Assembly (NCBI GenBank): GCA_900770195.1
Contig: CAAGJI010000003.1
Span: 1-64,000 of the forward strand
Source: Oscillospiraceae bacterium
Lineage (GTDB): Bacteria; Bacillota; Clostridia; Oscillospirales; Ruminococcaceae
Length of the DNA stretch: 64,000 bases
Direction: 5' to 3'
Both the position numbers and the translations under genes were made by a program. This document shows positions 8,888 to 17,179 of the stretch, piece after piece (the stretch's first letter is position 1; each line of letters begins with the position of its first letter). The notes beneath the pieces are model-generated. The model searched no databases and had not been told where the DNA came from. It saw only the letters and a program-made list of their open reading frames with translations.

Positions 8888-11581
8888 ATGCTTTTTAAAA
8901 AGAACAAAGCAGTTATAGCTTCAGTACTTGCTGGTGCTATGGCACTCCAGATGGTTGCAGCAACAGGCATCTCAGCATCAGCTAAGGTTGATCCGCTTGA
9001 TCACAGAGACGGTTGCGACACAACAGTTGAAAACAAATACGGTGACTCAACTTATGCCGACAGATTCATGTCTCTTTATGATGACGTTATCACAAATGGT
9101 GTAAAGAACGGTTACATGAGTAAAGTAAATACTGTTTCAGGCGGTCTTGGTATTCCTTACCACGCAGCTGAAGAAGTAAACGTTGAAGCTCCTGACTATG
9201 GTCATGAAACAACATCAGAAGCTATGTCATACCTCGTATGGGTAGCTGCAATGCACGATAACATTGTTAAGAATGCAGCTGATTTTAAACATGAAGGCAA
9301 TTATTCAGGCGAAGGAATGGATACAGATAAGGCTTGGAAAACTCTTGAAGTTATGATCCCAAGTTTTCAGCCTGACTTTATGAGAAATGCTTCAAAGCTC
9401 AGTGCAACATTCTCACAGGAAGATGCTGATGTTAAAAACTATCCATTTGGTATGGATGGCGGCGTTACAGCTTCAAACCCAATTGCAACACAGTTCACAA
9501 CATATGGCGACGAAGGTCTTTATCTTCTTCACTGGCTCGCTGACGTAGATGACTGGTATGGATTTGGCGGTAACAACTCATCAGGCAAGGCTGAAAAGGA
9601 TGCTGTTGCAAAGGGTACAAAGAGCTTTGTATTTATAAATACATTCCAGAGAGGCGAATCAGAATCATGTTGGGAAACTGTTCCATTCGCTTGCGTAGAA
9701 ACAAAGCAGTTTGGTGATTCACAGAAGGGTATCAAGGGTGGTATCTTCAACACAGATACAACAGTTGCTGATCAGTATTCTTATACAAATGCACCTGACG
9801 CTGAAGACCGTGCTATTCAGGCTGTATATGCAGCAAACAGATGGGGCGTTGGTTCATCAGACCTTACAGCTAAGGCTGCTAAGATGGGTGATGAAACACG
9901 TAACAACATGTTCGATAAATATTACAAGAAGATTGGCTGCCAGAACAGATATGCTGAAACAGGTCTTTCAGGTCAGCACTTCCTTATGTCATGGTACACA
10001 TCATGGGGCGGAGCTACAGACGGCAGCTGGGCATGGCAGATCGGTGCTTCACATGCGCACGAATTCTATCAGAACCCACTTGCAGCTTATGCACTTCTCG
10101 ATACATCAAGCGTTGGTCTTAACAGCGGCATGAAGAACAGCCAGGCTACATCAGACTTTGAAAAATCACTCGTTCGTCAGGTTGAGTTCTATGAATGGCT
10201 CCAGTCAAGCGATGGTATGTTCGCCGGTGGTTGTACAAATATGTACAAGGGTACTTATGCAAGCTACTCAGAAGATCCAAATGCAAATTCAACATTCTAT
10301 GATATGCTTTATGTTGAACATCCTGTATATGCTGACCCAGGTTCAAACCACTGGATTGGTAACCAGGTATGGGCTACACAGCGTCTTGCAGAACTTTATT
10401 ACTATCTTAATCAGGATGGTGCTAAGGATTATAAACTTTCAGATGGTTCTTCAATGAAGGAAGCGATCGGAAAGATGCTTGACAAGTGGGTAGCTTGGTT
10501 CAATGCAAACACAATTATTGGTAAAGCAACTCAGTTCGAATCAAAAACATATATGTATGATGGTGTTGAAACAACAAATGATAAGTTACCGGTTCTCAGC
10601 AGCGTAGTTGATGATGGCAAATCATTCTCAATCCCTGCAAGCCTTATCTGGAACGGTGCTCCTGATAAGTGGGATCCACAGGCAGGCCCGACAGGCAATA
10701 GCAACCTTACATGTGAGATTGTTGGCTATGGTTCAGCAGATATCGGTTGTGTATCATCACTTGCTAATACACTTATCTACTATGCTAAGGCAAAGGGTGT
10801 TGATTCATCAGCAGCTCTTACAAGAGGCACATCAACAGAAGATCAGGCTCTCTATATTGCTAAGCAGCTCCTCGACAGAGCATGGGCTCAGGGTCGTGAT
10901 GAAATCGGTGTATCAATTCCTGATACAAACGGCAGCTTCACAAGATTCTGGACAGCAGAAATATGGATTCCAACAGCAGCAGGTTCACGTCAGCTTCCTA
11001 ACGGTGATACTCTTAAGAACGGTGTAACATTCATTGAAACACGTTCTAACTATAAGAAGATCGCTAAGTTCCAGGATATGGAAAAATATTATCAGACAAA
11101 TGGTAATACAAGCGATTATGAAGTAAACTACCACAGATTCTGGCATGAAGGCGATATGCTTGTAGCTCTCGGTACACTTGGTATGCTCTATAATGATCTT
11201 ACACCAGGTGATTCTGAAGAACCAGAAACAACAGAATCAACAACAGCAGAAGAAACAACAGTTGCAACAACAGCAGAAGATACAACAGCAGCAACAACAG
11301 CAGAGGATACAACAGCTGAAGATACAACAGCTGCAACAAAGGAATCTGTAGCAGGTGTTACTCTCTGGGGTGACGTTAATGTTGACAGTAAGGTAAGCAT
11401 TGCCGACGTAGTTCTCTTTAACAAATATCTTGTTAAAACTTCAACAGTTTCAGAACAGGGTGTACTCAATTCAGACTGTTGGTACGACCAGAGTAGTTCA
11501 GCTGAAGATTCACTTGCAATTCTTAAATTAGTTGTTGGTACATACACACAAACAGATATGCCACTTACACCAGCTAACTGA
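8888..11581 (+). CDS. Secreted GH48 cellulase (reducing-end cellobiohydrolase) with C-terminal dockerin
   Basis: The 897-residue enzyme has a signal peptide (KKNK then a hydrophobic core, cleavage near ...SASA at 29-32) and a GH48 catalytic domain covering roughly residues 34-770. A Thr/Glu-rich linker (about 776-822) and a dockerin (about 823-897) follow. The block VEAPDYGHETTSEA (99-112) is highly conserved in GH48 and belongs to the active-site tunnel region. GH48 enzymes act processively on cellulose from the reducing end and are usually the most abundant cellulosomal subunit. The first dockerin repeat has an intact calcium loop (DVNVDSKVSIAD); the second (DCWYDQSSSAED) is irregular, a pattern seen in ruminococcal dockerins. 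It stands alone between a strong promoter and a terminator. Confidence 0.95.
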   Translation: MLFKKNKAVIASVLAGAMALQMVAATGISASAKVDPLDHRDGCDTTVENKYGDSTYADRFMSLYDDVITNGVKNGYMSKVNTVSGGLGIPYHAAEEVNVEAPDYGHETTSEAMSYLVWVAAMHDNIVKNAADFKHEGNYSGEGMDTDKAWKTLEVMIPSFQPDFMRNASKLSATFSQEDADVKNYPFGMDGGVTASNPIATQFTTYGDEGLYLLHWLADVDDWYGFGGNNSSGKAEKDAVAKGTKSFVFINTFQRGESESCWETVPFACVETKQFGDSQKGIKGGIFNTDTTVADQYSYTNAPDAEDRAIQAVYAANRWGVGSSDLTAKAAKMGDETRNNMFDKYYKKIGCQNRYAETGLSGQHFLMSWYTSWGGATDGSWAWQIGASHAHEFYQNPLAAYALLDTSSVGLNSGMKNSQATSDFEKSLVRQVEFYEWLQSSDGMFAGGCTNMYKGTYASYSEDPNANSTFYDMLYVEHPVYADPGSNHWIGNQVWATQRLAELYYYLNQDGAKDYKLSDGSSMKEAIGKMLDKWVAWFNANTIIGKATQFESKTYMYDGVETTNDKLPVLSSVVDDGKSFSIPASLIWNGAPDKWDPQAGPTGNSNLTCEIVGYGSADIGCVSSLANTLIYYAKAKGVDSSAALTRGTSTEDQALYIAKQLLDRAWAQGRDEIGVSIPDTNGSFTRFWTAEIWIPTAAGSRQLPNGDTLKNGVTFIETRSNYKKIAKFQDMEKYYQTNGNTSDYEVNYHRFWHEGDMLVALGTLGMLYNDLTPGDSEEPETTESTTAEETTVATTAEDTTAATTAEDTTAEDTTAATKESVAGVTLWGDVNVDSKVSIADVVLFNKYLVKTSTVSEQGVLNSDCWYDQSSSAEDSLAILKLVVGTYTQTDMPLTPAN

Positions 11582-11610
11582 TGAATTGTTTATACGTATT
11601 AAATATATAA

Positions 11611-11640
11611 AAGAAGTCCGCATTGTGCGGGCTTCTTTTT
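11611..11640. terminator. Bidirectional terminator between GH48 and cotJC
   Basis: AAGAAGTCCGCA pairs with TGCGGGCTTCTT around a TTG loop, with T-rich sequence on both sides. It ends the GH48 transcript and reaches the stop codon of cotJC on the other strand. Confidence 0.88.
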
Positions 11641-12238
11641 ATTTTTTGTCAAAGGCAGGGTTAAAAGCGTAGTAGTTTTTGCTGTTTAAGTTATCAGTTG
11701 TTATTCTTAAAGCTTCACCAAATCGTTGGAAATGAACAATTTCACGCTGTCTTAAAAATTTTATCGGTTCACGAACATCTGAATCATAAGTGAAACGAAG
11801 AATATTATCGTAGGTTGTTCTTGCTTTTTGTTCAGCAGCTAAATCTTCATGAAGATCGGTAATCGGGTCACCTGTTGACTGGAAATATGCACAGGTGAAA
11901 GGTTCGCCCGAAGCACCGGCAGGATAAACACCTGTTGTGTGGTCGAGAAAATATGGTGCAAATCCGCCTTTATCTATTTCTTCAGGAGTAAGATCTCTTG
12001 TAAGCTGATAAATTATTGCTGATAAAATTTCCAGATGTCCAAGTTCTTCTGTGCCTATATCTGTAAGAATGGCTTTTGTTTTGTCATAAGGTGCGGCAAA
12101 ACGCTGATTAAGGTATCTCAGAGATGCACCAAGTTCGCCATCCGGACCGCCAACTTGTGAAAGAATCATTTTGGCAAGTTTTGCATCAGGTTTTTTAATG
12201 TTTACAGGACACTGGAGTTTCTTTTCATAAATCCACAT
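11639..12238 (-). CDS. cotJC: Spore coat protein CotJC (manganese catalase family)
   Basis: This 199-residue protein belongs to the di-manganese catalase family. The helices carrying TEELGHLE and EQKARTTY hold the conserved Glu and His metal ligands. In Bacillus and Clostridia, CotJC is laid down in the spore coat and is made under sigma-E control in the mother cell. It follows cotJB with a TAATG overlap. It is shorter than stand-alone manganese catalases and matches the CotJC length. Confidence 0.92.
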   Translation of the reverse strand: MWIYEKKLQCPVNIKKPDAKLAKMILSQVGGPDGELGASLRYLNQRFAAPYDKTKAILTDIGTEELGHLEILSAIIYQLTRDLTPEEIDKGGFAPYFLDHTTGVYPAGASGEPFTCAYFQSTGDPITDLHEDLAAEQKARTTYDNILRFTYDSDVREPIKFLRQREIVHFQRFGEALRITTDNLNSKNYYAFNPAFDKK

Positions 12239-12489
12239 TATTCGTTACCTCCTTTTTCCCAAGGCCAGGGACCATCAACCCAGTCCCATTTTTTCTCAGA
12301 TGATTGAACAGATTGAAGCGGACCATATTTTGAATTGTATTCAGCAACGGCTTCTTCTTTTTGCTTTTTATATGAATTAAAAAGCTTCAATGCTTTTTCG
12401 GAATTTGGGTGAGTGTCAAGAAAAAGTTCAAGTTCTTTTATAGCAAAGCAATATTCCTGAATCTTTTTCAAAAGTTTTTTTCTGTTCAT
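12238..12489 (-). CDS. cotJB: Spore coat protein CotJB
   Basis: This is an 83-residue, mostly helical protein with a charged C-terminal tail containing a WxWVDGPWPWEK segment, typical of CotJB. It sits between cotJA and cotJC with one-base overlaps at both ends. Its function is a small structural partner in the cotJ coat module. Confidence 0.88.
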   Translation of the reverse strand: MNRKKLLKKIQEYCFAIKELELFLDTHPNSEKALKLFNSYKKQKEEAVAEYNSKYGPLQSVQSSEKKWDWVDGPWPWEKGGNE

Positions 12490-12719
12490 TATTTTGCACC
12501 CCTTTCGAATTTCATATTAAGGTCTTCAAACATGGTGCCTTCTTTAAGGGATTTTTCTGAATCAAATGGTTCAGACCATTTCTGCCACGGAACATATGCC
12601 ATAGCTAAAGATGCTTTTTTAGGGAAAGTTGAAGGTTCACCAGACATATCAATTCTTTTTGAATTTTTGAGTGCTTCTTTTTCTTCGTCACTCATATAAT
12701 CGAAAATGTCATAAAACAT
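12489..12719 (-). CDS. cotJA: Spore coat-associated protein CotJA
   Basis: This 76-residue protein contains the CotJA core LAMAYVPWQKW...FD, with conserved Tyr-Val-Pro-Trp-Gln. It is the first gene of the cotJABC operon and has a good GAAAGGAG site before its ATG. Upstream on the minus strand there is a CATATATT element near 12784-12791 that resembles a sigma-E -10 box, but I find no matching -35, so I do not call the promoter. Confidence 0.88.
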   Translation of the reverse strand: MFYDIFDYMSDEEKEALKNSKRIDMSGEPSTFPKKASLAMAYVPWQKWSEPFDSEKSLKEGTMFEDLNMKFERGAK

Positions 12720-12891
12720 ATTGATAAACTCCTTTCAAATTTTTATGGGCAGCAATGCAAAATTTTTGTATTGCCTTAGTTCAATATATGATTTAAACAG
12801 ACGCTTTGCGACAAAAAATTGTAAAAAAATTCTGTTTTAAATTTTTAAAGTGCGGTATAATCATAACATAAATCAAAAAGGAGATAACAAA

Positions 12892-13503
12892 ATGAAATTC
12901 AAAAAAGAAATAAGTCTGATTGCTGCACTTGCCTTATCATTAGCTGTACAGGGAGTGATTTCTGCATTTGAAATAAGGAAAAATATAGAAAATGATGTTT
13001 TAAGGCTTCATATTCCTGCAAATTCTGACAGCATAGAGGACCAGAATGTTAAAATAAAAGTCAGAGATGAAATAATTGAAAAAGCCAAAAATGAAAGATG
13101 GTTTGCGAATTGTACTGATTCAAAAAATGCCGCAGAAAAAGCAGAAAAATACATTGATGAAATAGAAAAAACTGCTGACAGTGTACTTATTGAAAACGGT
13201 TTTGATTACGTTTCTAAAGCAGAAGTGACAAAAATGCATTTTGACGAAAGAAAATATGAAAATTATACTTTTCCGACAGGTGAATATACCGCTTTGCGTA
13301 TAACTCTTGGAAAAGGGGAAGGACATAACTGGTGGTGTGTTATGTATCCGAATATGTGTTTGCCTTGTGCTGAAAAAGTTGAAACAGATGAAGAAAAAGC
13401 CGATGCTTTTTTTAATGAAAAAGAAAAAGATGTGCTGAAAAATCCTGAAAAATACCGTTTTAAATTTAAAATTTGCGAGTTGCTGGAGAAATTAACAAAA
13501 TAA
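12892..13503 (+). CDS. spoIIR: Stage II sporulation protein R (SpoIIR)
   Basis: This 203-residue secreted protein has an N-terminal hydrophobic export segment. It carries the SpoIIR hallmarks RLHIPANSDSIEDQ, KVRDEI and GHNWWCVMYPNMCLP. SpoIIR is made in the forespore under sigma-F and signals across the septum to activate SpoIIGA, which processes pro-sigma-E. The start at 12892 follows AAAAGGAG; 14 upstream in-frame codons overlap a TATAAT box (12856-12861) and are unlikely to be translated. It lies next to the divergent cotJ operon, a sigma-E-type target in relatives. Confidence 0.93.
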   Translation: MKFKKEISLIAALALSLAVQGVISAFEIRKNIENDVLRLHIPANSDSIEDQNVKIKVRDEIIEKAKNERWFANCTDSKNAAEKAEKYIDEIEKTADSVLIENGFDYVSKAEVTKMHFDERKYENYTFPTGEYTALRITLGKGEGHNWWCVMYPNMCLPCAEKVETDEEKADAFFNEKEKDVLKNPEKYRFKFKICELLEKLTK

Positions 13504-13549
13504 AGTCAAAAAACAGATGTTAATAAAATGTAAAATATAGAAAATACGC

Positions 13550-13577
13550 TTGACAAATCTTTTTATTATGGTATAAT
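13550..13577 (+). promoter_or_regulatory. Promoter of the infC-rpmI-rplT operon
   Basis: A perfect TTGACA (13550-13555) and TATAAT (13572-13577) are 16 bp apart. The transcript would carry a leader of about 170 nt before infC. Confidence 0.85.
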
Positions 13578-13583
13578 AGAAAG

Positions 13584-13740
13584 GTAAACGAAAGCAGGAC
13601 AAAATCAGTTCTCACCGTTTGGCACCGAAAATCGGAGTTTTGAAAGTCGAAACGGTAATCCATAGAAAAGTTACAGTTTAATGCTGTTTGTGGGATGGGT
13701 GCTGATTTGAAGTCTGCATCCATTTTTGTTTTTAATTACT
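13584..13740 (+). promoter_or_regulatory. Candidate L20-type leader of infC-rpmI-rplT
   Basis: The leader is G/C-richer than nearby spacers and contains several pairing segments. It ends with GGATG (13693-13697) pairing to CATCC (13718-13722), followed by ATTTTTGTTTTT, which resembles a terminator just ahead of infC. In Firmicutes this position holds the L20 leader, where ribosomal protein L20 binding causes premature termination. I assign it by position and architecture; I have not matched the L20-binding fold base by base. Confidence 0.6.
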
Positions 13741-13756
13741 TTTGGAGGTGTACACC

Positions 13757-14278
13757 ATAAATAACAAACAGGAACTTCAGATAAACGAAGAAATCAGAGA
13801 TAATGAAATCCTCGTTATAGATTCAGATGGAAAAAAGCTTGGCGTAATGAGTTCACAAGACGCAAGAAAGCTTGCATATGATAAAGACCTTGATCTTGTT
13901 AAAATTTCCCCGACAGCAACTCCGCCTGTGTGCAGAGTTATGGATTACGGTAAGTTTTGTTTTGAACGCACTAAGCGTGAAAAGGAAGCAAAGAAAAATC
14001 AGAAAGTTGTATCTATAAAGGAAATAAGAATGTTTTCCGCTATCGATACACACGATTTTGAAACAAAGGTTAATCAGGCTTGCAAATTCCTGAAGTCAGG
14101 TGACAAAATTAAAGTTTCAGTAAGATTCCGTAAGCGTGCTATTGCTCACCCTCAGATAGGTGAAGAACTTCTTGGAAAGTTCAAGGATGCTTGTTCTGAA
14201 TACGGAGTTGTTGATAAGCCTGCCAAAATGGAAGGCAGAAGTATTGTGATGTTTATGTCACCAAAGGTGTCAAAGTAA
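13757..14278 (+). CDS. infC: Translation initiation factor IF-3 (ATA start codon)
   Basis: The 173-residue IF-3 has the N-domain INEEIRDNEI...LVKISPTATPPVCRVMDYGKF and the C-domain with VKVSVRFRKR-type sequence. It prevents premature subunit joining and proof-reads start codons. There is no ATG or GTG near the expected N-terminus. GGAGGTG (13744-13750) is followed after 6 nt by ATA, which gives the family's usual N-terminus. Rare AUU/AUA/AUC starts are known for infC and let IF-3 limit its own synthesis. A TTG at 13742 lies inside the ribosome-binding site and is an unlikely start. Confidence 0.93.
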   Translation: MNNKQELQINEEIRDNEILVIDSDGKKLGVMSSQDARKLAYDKDLDLVKISPTATPPVCRVMDYGKFCFERTKREKEAKKNQKVVSIKEIRMFSAIDTHDFETKVNQACKFLKSGDKIKVSVRFRKRAIAHPQIGEELLGKFKDACSEYGVVDKPAKMEGRSIVMFMSPKVSK

Positions 14279-14297
14279 AAAAATAGGAGGAATAGTC

Positions 14298-14513
14298 ATG
14301 GCTAAGAAGGCTAAGAAGATTAAAGTTAAAACACATTCCGGAGCTAAAAAGCGTTTTAAGCTTACTGGTACAGGAAAGGTTACATACCAGAAGACAAACA
14401 GAAGACACAGACTTACTCAGAAGGATACAAAGCGTAAGAGAATCAACCGTGCAGACGGCGTTGTTTCAGCAGCTGATGTAAAAGAAGTTAAGAAGTTACT
14501 TCCATATCTTTAA
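14298..14513 (+). CDS. rpmI: 50S ribosomal protein bL35
   Basis: This is a 71-residue, strongly basic protein with the L35 signature KVKTHSGAKKRFKLTGTGK. It lies between infC and rplT in the standard order, with AGGAGGAA upstream of its ATG. Confidence 0.95.
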   Translation: MAKKAKKIKVKTHSGAKKRFKLTGTGKVTYQKTNRRHRLTQKDTKRKRINRADGVVSAADVKEVKKLLPYL

Positions 14514-14564
14514 TCAGAAATTTGTATTCGGTTTATAAAATAGATTATCAAAGGAGTAAAATAA

Positions 14565-14918
14565 ATGGCACGTATTAAAGGCGCAATGGCTACACGCAAA
14601 AGAAGAAAAAATACATTAAAGCTTGCAAAGGGCTATTTTGGTTCAAAGAGCAAGCATTTTAAGATGGCTAAACAGGCCGTTATGAAGTCAGGCAATTATG
14701 CATATGTTGGAAGAAAACAGAGGAAGAGAGATTTCCGCAGAGTATGGATTGTTCGTATTTCAGCAGCTTGCAAGCTTAACGGAATTAACTATTCACAGTT
14801 TATGAACGGCTGCAAGAAAGCAGGCATTACATTAAACAGAAAAATGCTTTCAGAAATTGCTATCAATGATGCAGCAGGCTTTACTGCAATTGTTGAACAG
14901 GCAAAGGCAGCTCTTTAA
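14565..14918 (+). CDS. rplT: 50S ribosomal protein bL20
   Basis: This 117-residue basic protein has the L20 features ATRKRRKNTLKLAKGYFGSKS and NGCKKAGITLNRKMLSEIA. It assembles early on 23S rRNA. In Firmicutes it is also the repressor of its own operon through the leader upstream of infC. A terminator follows. Confidence 0.96.
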   Translation: MARIKGAMATRKRRKNTLKLAKGYFGSKSKHFKMAKQAVMKSGNYAYVGRKQRKRDFRRVWIVRISAACKLNGINYSQFMNGCKKAGITLNRKMLSEIAINDAAGFTAIVEQAKAAL

Positions 14919-14929
14919 TCAGAGATTAC

Positions 14930-14965
14930 AACACGCTCTTTAAGTTTTAAGGGCGTGTTTTCTTA
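14930..14965 (+). terminator. Intrinsic terminator after rplT
   Basis: AACACGCTCTTTAA is paired with TTAAGGGCGTGTT around a short loop and followed by TTCTT. It closes the infC operon before the RNA methyltransferase gene. Confidence 0.8.
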
Positions 14966-14995
14966 TAAAAGTAAATAAACATATTTGGTGGTAAA

Positions 14996-15811
14996 ATGGA
15001 AATAAAACGAATTACAGCAAAAGATAATCCGCTTATCAAAAGATATCGCAAACTTGCATCATCAAAAAAATTCAGGGAAACAGAAAATTCGTTCATACTT
15101 GAAGGAAAAAGACTTATAAATGATGCATATGAAAACGGGGTAAAGTTTGATAAACTGCTTATCACAGATTCAGCGTACGAAAAAAATAAGTCTGAAGCTG
15201 AAGAAATGTTGAAAAAAATTGGAAAAGATTTTGTTTTAATAGATGACAAAACAGGTGAAATGCTTTCTGAAACGCAGAACACACAAGGTTTTTTTGCAAT
15301 ATGTGATATACCGCATAAATATGATGCGGATGAAATACTTTCGGCAAAAAAAGGCAATTATATGGTTTTAAGCAGATTGCAGGACCCGGGAAATATGGGA
15401 ACAATTTTAAGAACTGCTGATGCACTCGGTATTGATGCTGTTTTTTCGTGCAGAAGTTGTGAAGTTTTCAGTCCTAAAACAGTAAGAGCGGCTATGGGAG
15501 CAGCTTTCAGAGTTAAAACGATAGCTATTTCAGAAGAAGAATTATTTGAAAAATTAAAAAAACATAATGTTGTTTCATATGCTGCCGTTTTAGCTGAAAA
15601 CAGTATTGTATTATCGGCTGAAACTTTTTTTGGATTTTTAAAAAATGCTGTTTTTATAGGAAATGAAGGAAACGGACTTGAAAAAGAAGTTTATGAAAAA
15701 TGCGACAAAAGAATAATTATACCTATGAGTGAAAATGCTGAATCTCTTAATGCGGCAATGGCAGCAGGTATATTTATGTGGGAAATGAAAAAAGCAGGTA
15801 CATCGAAGTAA
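14996..15811 (+). CDS. TrmH/SpoU family RNA 2'-O-methyltransferase
   Basis: This 271-residue SAM-dependent RNA methyltransferase has an N-terminal substrate-binding domain (KFRETENSFILEGKRL) and a knotted SPOUT domain. Its motifs are QDPGNMGTILRTADALG, FIGNEGNGLEKEV and IPMSENAESLNAAMAAGI. Members modify ribose in 23S rRNA or tRNA; the target is not clear here. It starts the long 15-34 kb gene run, and its stop overlaps the dprA start (TAATG at 15809-15813). Confidence 0.88.
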   Translation: MEIKRITAKDNPLIKRYRKLASSKKFRETENSFILEGKRLINDAYENGVKFDKLLITDSAYEKNKSEAEEMLKKIGKDFVLIDDKTGEMLSETQNTQGFFAICDIPHKYDADEILSAKKGNYMVLSRLQDPGNMGTILRTADALGIDAVFSCRSCEVFSPKTVRAAMGAAFRVKTIAISEEELFEKLKKHNVVSYAAVLAENSIVLSAETFFGFLKNAVFIGNEGNGLEKEVYEKCDKRIIIPMSENAESLNAAMAAGIFMWEMKKAGTSK

Positions 15812-17097
15812 TGGGAAGTGCTGAAAAATGGCTTTGGGCATCGCTTGTATTTGGTGCAGGAAGCAAATATATAAGGGAAATAATATACAGATATGAAAGC
15901 ATAGATGAAGCGTATGAAAAACTTGCCTTGTCATCGGTAAATGAGGCAGAAGAAGAAATAAAAATGCTTGGAATAACTTCATCTCAGATGTGCAGAAGAA
16001 TAAGAACAACACCCGTTTCGCAATGTGAAATGATAGAAAAATACTGCACTGAAAAAAATATTTCGATAATATCATATGATGATGAAAATTATCCTGAAAA
16101 TCTCAGGAATATAGATGATCCTCCTGCGGTTCTTTTCTGTATGGGAGATGTTTCTGTTTTGCAAAAACAGCCTGCTGTTTCAGTTGTCGGAACAAGAAAA
16201 GCGTCTGAATACAGTCTTAAAGTTACAGATGTAATATGCAGAAATCTTGCGGAAGACGGTTTTGTTATAGTAAGCGGTTTTGCAAACGGCATAGATTCAG
16301 CGGCACATAATGCGGCAGTTAAAGCAGGCGGAAAAACAATTGCAGTTTTAGGTTGCGGAAATGATGTTGAATATCCAAAAGGAAGTATTGGAAGAAGAAA
16401 CGATATAATTTCATCGGGCGGACTTATAGTTTCAGAATATCTTCCGGGAACGACTCCTATCTCCGCAAATTTTCCAAAAAGAAACAGAATACTTGCAGCA
16501 TTGGGGCTTGGAACATTTATAATACAAGCTCCCTCAAAAAGCGGTTCACTTATAACGGCGGAACTTGCACTTGGAATGGGAAAAGATATTTTTTGCATTC
16601 CTCCAACAGATATATTTGACAAATCATATGAAGGTGTGGTAAAATATCTTAGGGAGGGAGCGATACCTGTTTTTTCTCATCTTGATATAGTAAATGCATA
16701 CTATTATTCTTATGCACATACTCTCAGAGCAGACAAGATTTTTTCTTTCTATCAAAAAAAAGAAGAAAATTCAGATAAAAGAGAAAAAAATCAGAATGAT
16801 GATAAAAAAATAAAAAGAAAAAGGGTAACAGAAAAACAAAAGACAGAGAAAATTCCTGAAGAAGAGAGAACTGAAGAAAAAAGCAGAGAAATTGCAGATA
16901 AAGATTTTTCAGAATATCAGGATGAATCACAGCGTAAGATATTACAGTTTATGCAGAGCGAAAAAAAGCCTGTCCATGCAGATGAAATTTCAGAAAAAAC
17001 GGGTCTTGACCCGATGGAAATTATGGCAGCTTTAACAGAACTTGAAATATTTGGTGCTGTCAGTCAGATGTCAGGCAATATGTATTGTCTGAAGTAG
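15811..17097 (+). CDS. dprA: DNA-processing protein DprA
   Basis: This 428-residue protein has the Rossmann-like DprA core (VSVVGTRKASEYS, GFANGIDSAAHNAA, FPKRNRILAALG, SKSGSLITAELALGMGKDIFCIPP). A C-terminal winged helix (KILQFMQSEKKPVHADEISEKTG) ends the protein. The two are joined by a highly charged Lys/Glu linker of about 60 residues that is longer than usual. DprA protects incoming single-stranded DNA and loads RecA during transformation. An in-frame GTG 33 nt upstream would extend it into the previous gene; the coupled ATG is the better start. Confidence 0.93.
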   Translation: MGSAEKWLWASLVFGAGSKYIREIIYRYESIDEAYEKLALSSVNEAEEEIKMLGITSSQMCRRIRTTPVSQCEMIEKYCTEKNISIISYDDENYPENLRNIDDPPAVLFCMGDVSVLQKQPAVSVVGTRKASEYSLKVTDVICRNLAEDGFVIVSGFANGIDSAAHNAAVKAGGKTIAVLGCGNDVEYPKGSIGRRNDIISSGGLIVSEYLPGTTPISANFPKRNRILAALGLGTFIIQAPSKSGSLITAELALGMGKDIFCIPPTDIFDKSYEGVVKYLREGAIPVFSHLDIVNAYYYSYAHTLRADKIFSFYQKKEENSDKREKNQNDDKKIKRKRVTEKQKTEKIPEEERTEEKSREIADKDFSEYQDESQRKILQFMQSEKKPVHADEISEKTGLDPMEIMAALTELEIFGAVSQMSGNMYCLK

Positions 17098-17137
17098 AAA
17101 AATGAAGAAAATTACAGCGAAAGGAGCAGAATTTCAG

Positions 17138-17179
17138 ATGTTATATGTGTCTGAAATTGTGGATATATGGCAAATTTAG
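17138..17179 (+). CDS. Possible 13-codon leader ORF overlapping the topA start
   Basis: ATG at 17138 is preceded by AAAGGAG (17120-17126) and opens a frame of 13 codons that stops with TAG at 17177-17179, after the topA ATG at 17167. The topA ATG has only a weak GTGGA upstream, and its frame has a TGA at 17152, so topA cannot start earlier. Ribosomes loading on the small ORF could end within reach of the topA start. Expression is not shown; this is a candidate coupling peptide. Confidence 0.35.
   Translation: MLYVSEIVDIWQI

Noticed and set aside
11188..11547. Minus-strand open frame over the GH48 linker and dockerin
   Set aside because: It is the antisense of the Thr-rich linker and consists of Val/Ala/Ser runs. 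The same is true of 44658-44918 in the pectate lyase gene.
12784..12791. Sigma-E promoter of cotJABC
   Set aside because: A CATATATT -10-like box is present on the minus strand, but no matching -35 lies at the right distance.
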